From: Chloroflexota bacterium
Lineage (GTDB): Bacteria > Chloroflexota > Dormibacteria > CF-121
Direction of reading: 5' to 3'
Assembly: GCA_005889285.1 (NCBI GenBank)
Contig: VBFF01000126.1
Span: 1,290 to 7,138 of the forward strand
DNA: 5,849 nucleotides
Shown here piece by piece: positions 5,778 to 5,849 of this stretch. The notes below the pieces were generated by a model that worked only from the letters and a program-made list of their open reading frames with translations, was not told the origin of the DNA and made no database searches. The first letter of the stretch is position 1; every line of letters begins with the position of its first letter. The position numbers and the translations under genes were made by a program.

Positions 5778-5849
5778 CCCCGCTGCGGATCTACTCCGAC
5801 TACGTCTGACCCTTCTGCTACATCGGCTCGGTCGGAGTCGAGGGGCTGG
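5771..5849 (+). CDS. DsbA/FrnE-like thiol oxidoreductase, candidate selenoprotein (in-frame TGA), 3'-truncated
   Basis: The frame from ATG 5771 reads MPTPLRIYSDYV, then TGA (5807-5809), then PFCYIGSVGVEGL to the window edge with no further stop. The IYSDYVxPFCYIG pattern matches the N-terminus of DsbA-family proteins of the FrnE type: a beta strand, then an active-site C-P-[FW]-C-Y-[IL]-G. The TGA sits exactly where the first, nucleophilic cysteine belongs, and the second cysteine is intact. Such proteins catalyse thiol-disulfide exchange. Selenocysteine at the attacking position of a CxxC motif is a known theme in thioredoxin-fold selenoproteins. A SECIS-like hairpin follows at 5823-5841. 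TGA is used as a stop by hrcA, the ferredoxin and the small membrane gene, so this is not a changed genetic code. Alternatives are a nonsense mutation (pseudogene) or a single-base error from TGC. Only 26 codons are visible, so the family call rests on one motif. The gene is divergent from hrcA, with 58 bp between the start codons. Confidence 0.65.
5823..5841 (+). promoter_or_regulatory. Candidate bacterial SECIS stem-loop
   Basis: TCGGCTC (5823-5829) pairs with GAGTCGA (5835-5841) to form seven consecutive pairs, six Watson-Crick and one G-U (5826/5838). The five-base apical loop is GGTCG. Bacterial SECIS elements lie in the coding region just after the UGA, with a short upper stem and a small loop that carries G bases recognised by SelB. 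In E. coli fdhF the loop core is GGUCU, with the GG 18 nt after the UGA by my count. Here the loop starts GGUC and its GG begins 20 nt after the TGA (5810-5829 intervene). No bulged U like that of E. coli is seen, though bacterial elements vary widely. Chance hairpins are common in GC-rich DNA; the joint fit of loop, stem and distance is what supports the call. Confidence 0.6.

Noticed and set aside
5807..5809. Global reassignment of TGA to Trp or Gly to explain the in-frame TGA
   Set aside because: TGA terminates hrcA (4674-4672), the small membrane gene (2683-2681) and the ferredoxin gene (2417-2415), each directly before the next gene start. The position also calls for Cys, not Trp or Gly.

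Overview
The window is GC-rich and densely packed, with short or overlapping gene junctions throughout. The HrcA/CIRCE heat-shock control, a MarP-type membrane serine protease and a divergent cytochrome bd-like subunit together suggest a high-GC bacterium of the Terrabacteria type. A Chloroflexota-like, Dormibacterota-like or actinobacterial-like origin is my guess. No rRNA or other taxonomic marker is present, so this is inference.

Layout. On the plus strand, 1-1223 is the 3' part of a divergent cytochrome bd-like oxidase subunit I (CydA family); its N-terminus lies left of the window. It converges on a long minus-strand operon that occupies 5712 down to 1237, read in the order hrcA (4672-5712), grpE (4038-4655), dnaJ (2910-4028), a 65-residue two-helix membrane protein (2681-2878), a 2Fe-2S ferredoxin (2415-2681) and a MarP-like CvpA/trypsin-type membrane protease (1237-2415). 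Gaps are 16, 9 and 31 bp, followed by two TGATG stop/start overlaps. The only recognisable control region lies upstream of hrcA. It holds a CIRCE operator (5716-5742) directly in front of the hrcA start codon and a plausible promoter with a TACAAT -10 box at 5748-5753. The whole minus-strand block therefore looks like one HrcA-repressed stress operon: repressor, nucleotide exchange factor and J-domain co-chaperone, followed by envelope and redox functions.

Right edge. A divergent plus-strand gene starts at 5771. It encodes the beginning of a DsbA/FrnE-like thioredoxin-fold oxidoreductase, but the first cysteine of its CPFC active site is an in-frame TGA (5807-5809). A 7-bp stem with a five-base loop starting with GG (5823-5841) follows, with the GG 20 nt after the TGA. 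This matches the general form and spacing of a bacterial SECIS element. The gene is best read as a candidate selenoprotein with a UPFC active site, truncated by the window edge. TGA ends three other genes in the window, so the codon is not globally reassigned. This is the most interesting signal here. A simple nonsense mutation or sequencing error remains possible until the rest of the gene and the host's sel genes are examined.

There is no stretch over 300 bases without a gene, and I see no tRNA, rRNA, CRISPR array or mobile element.
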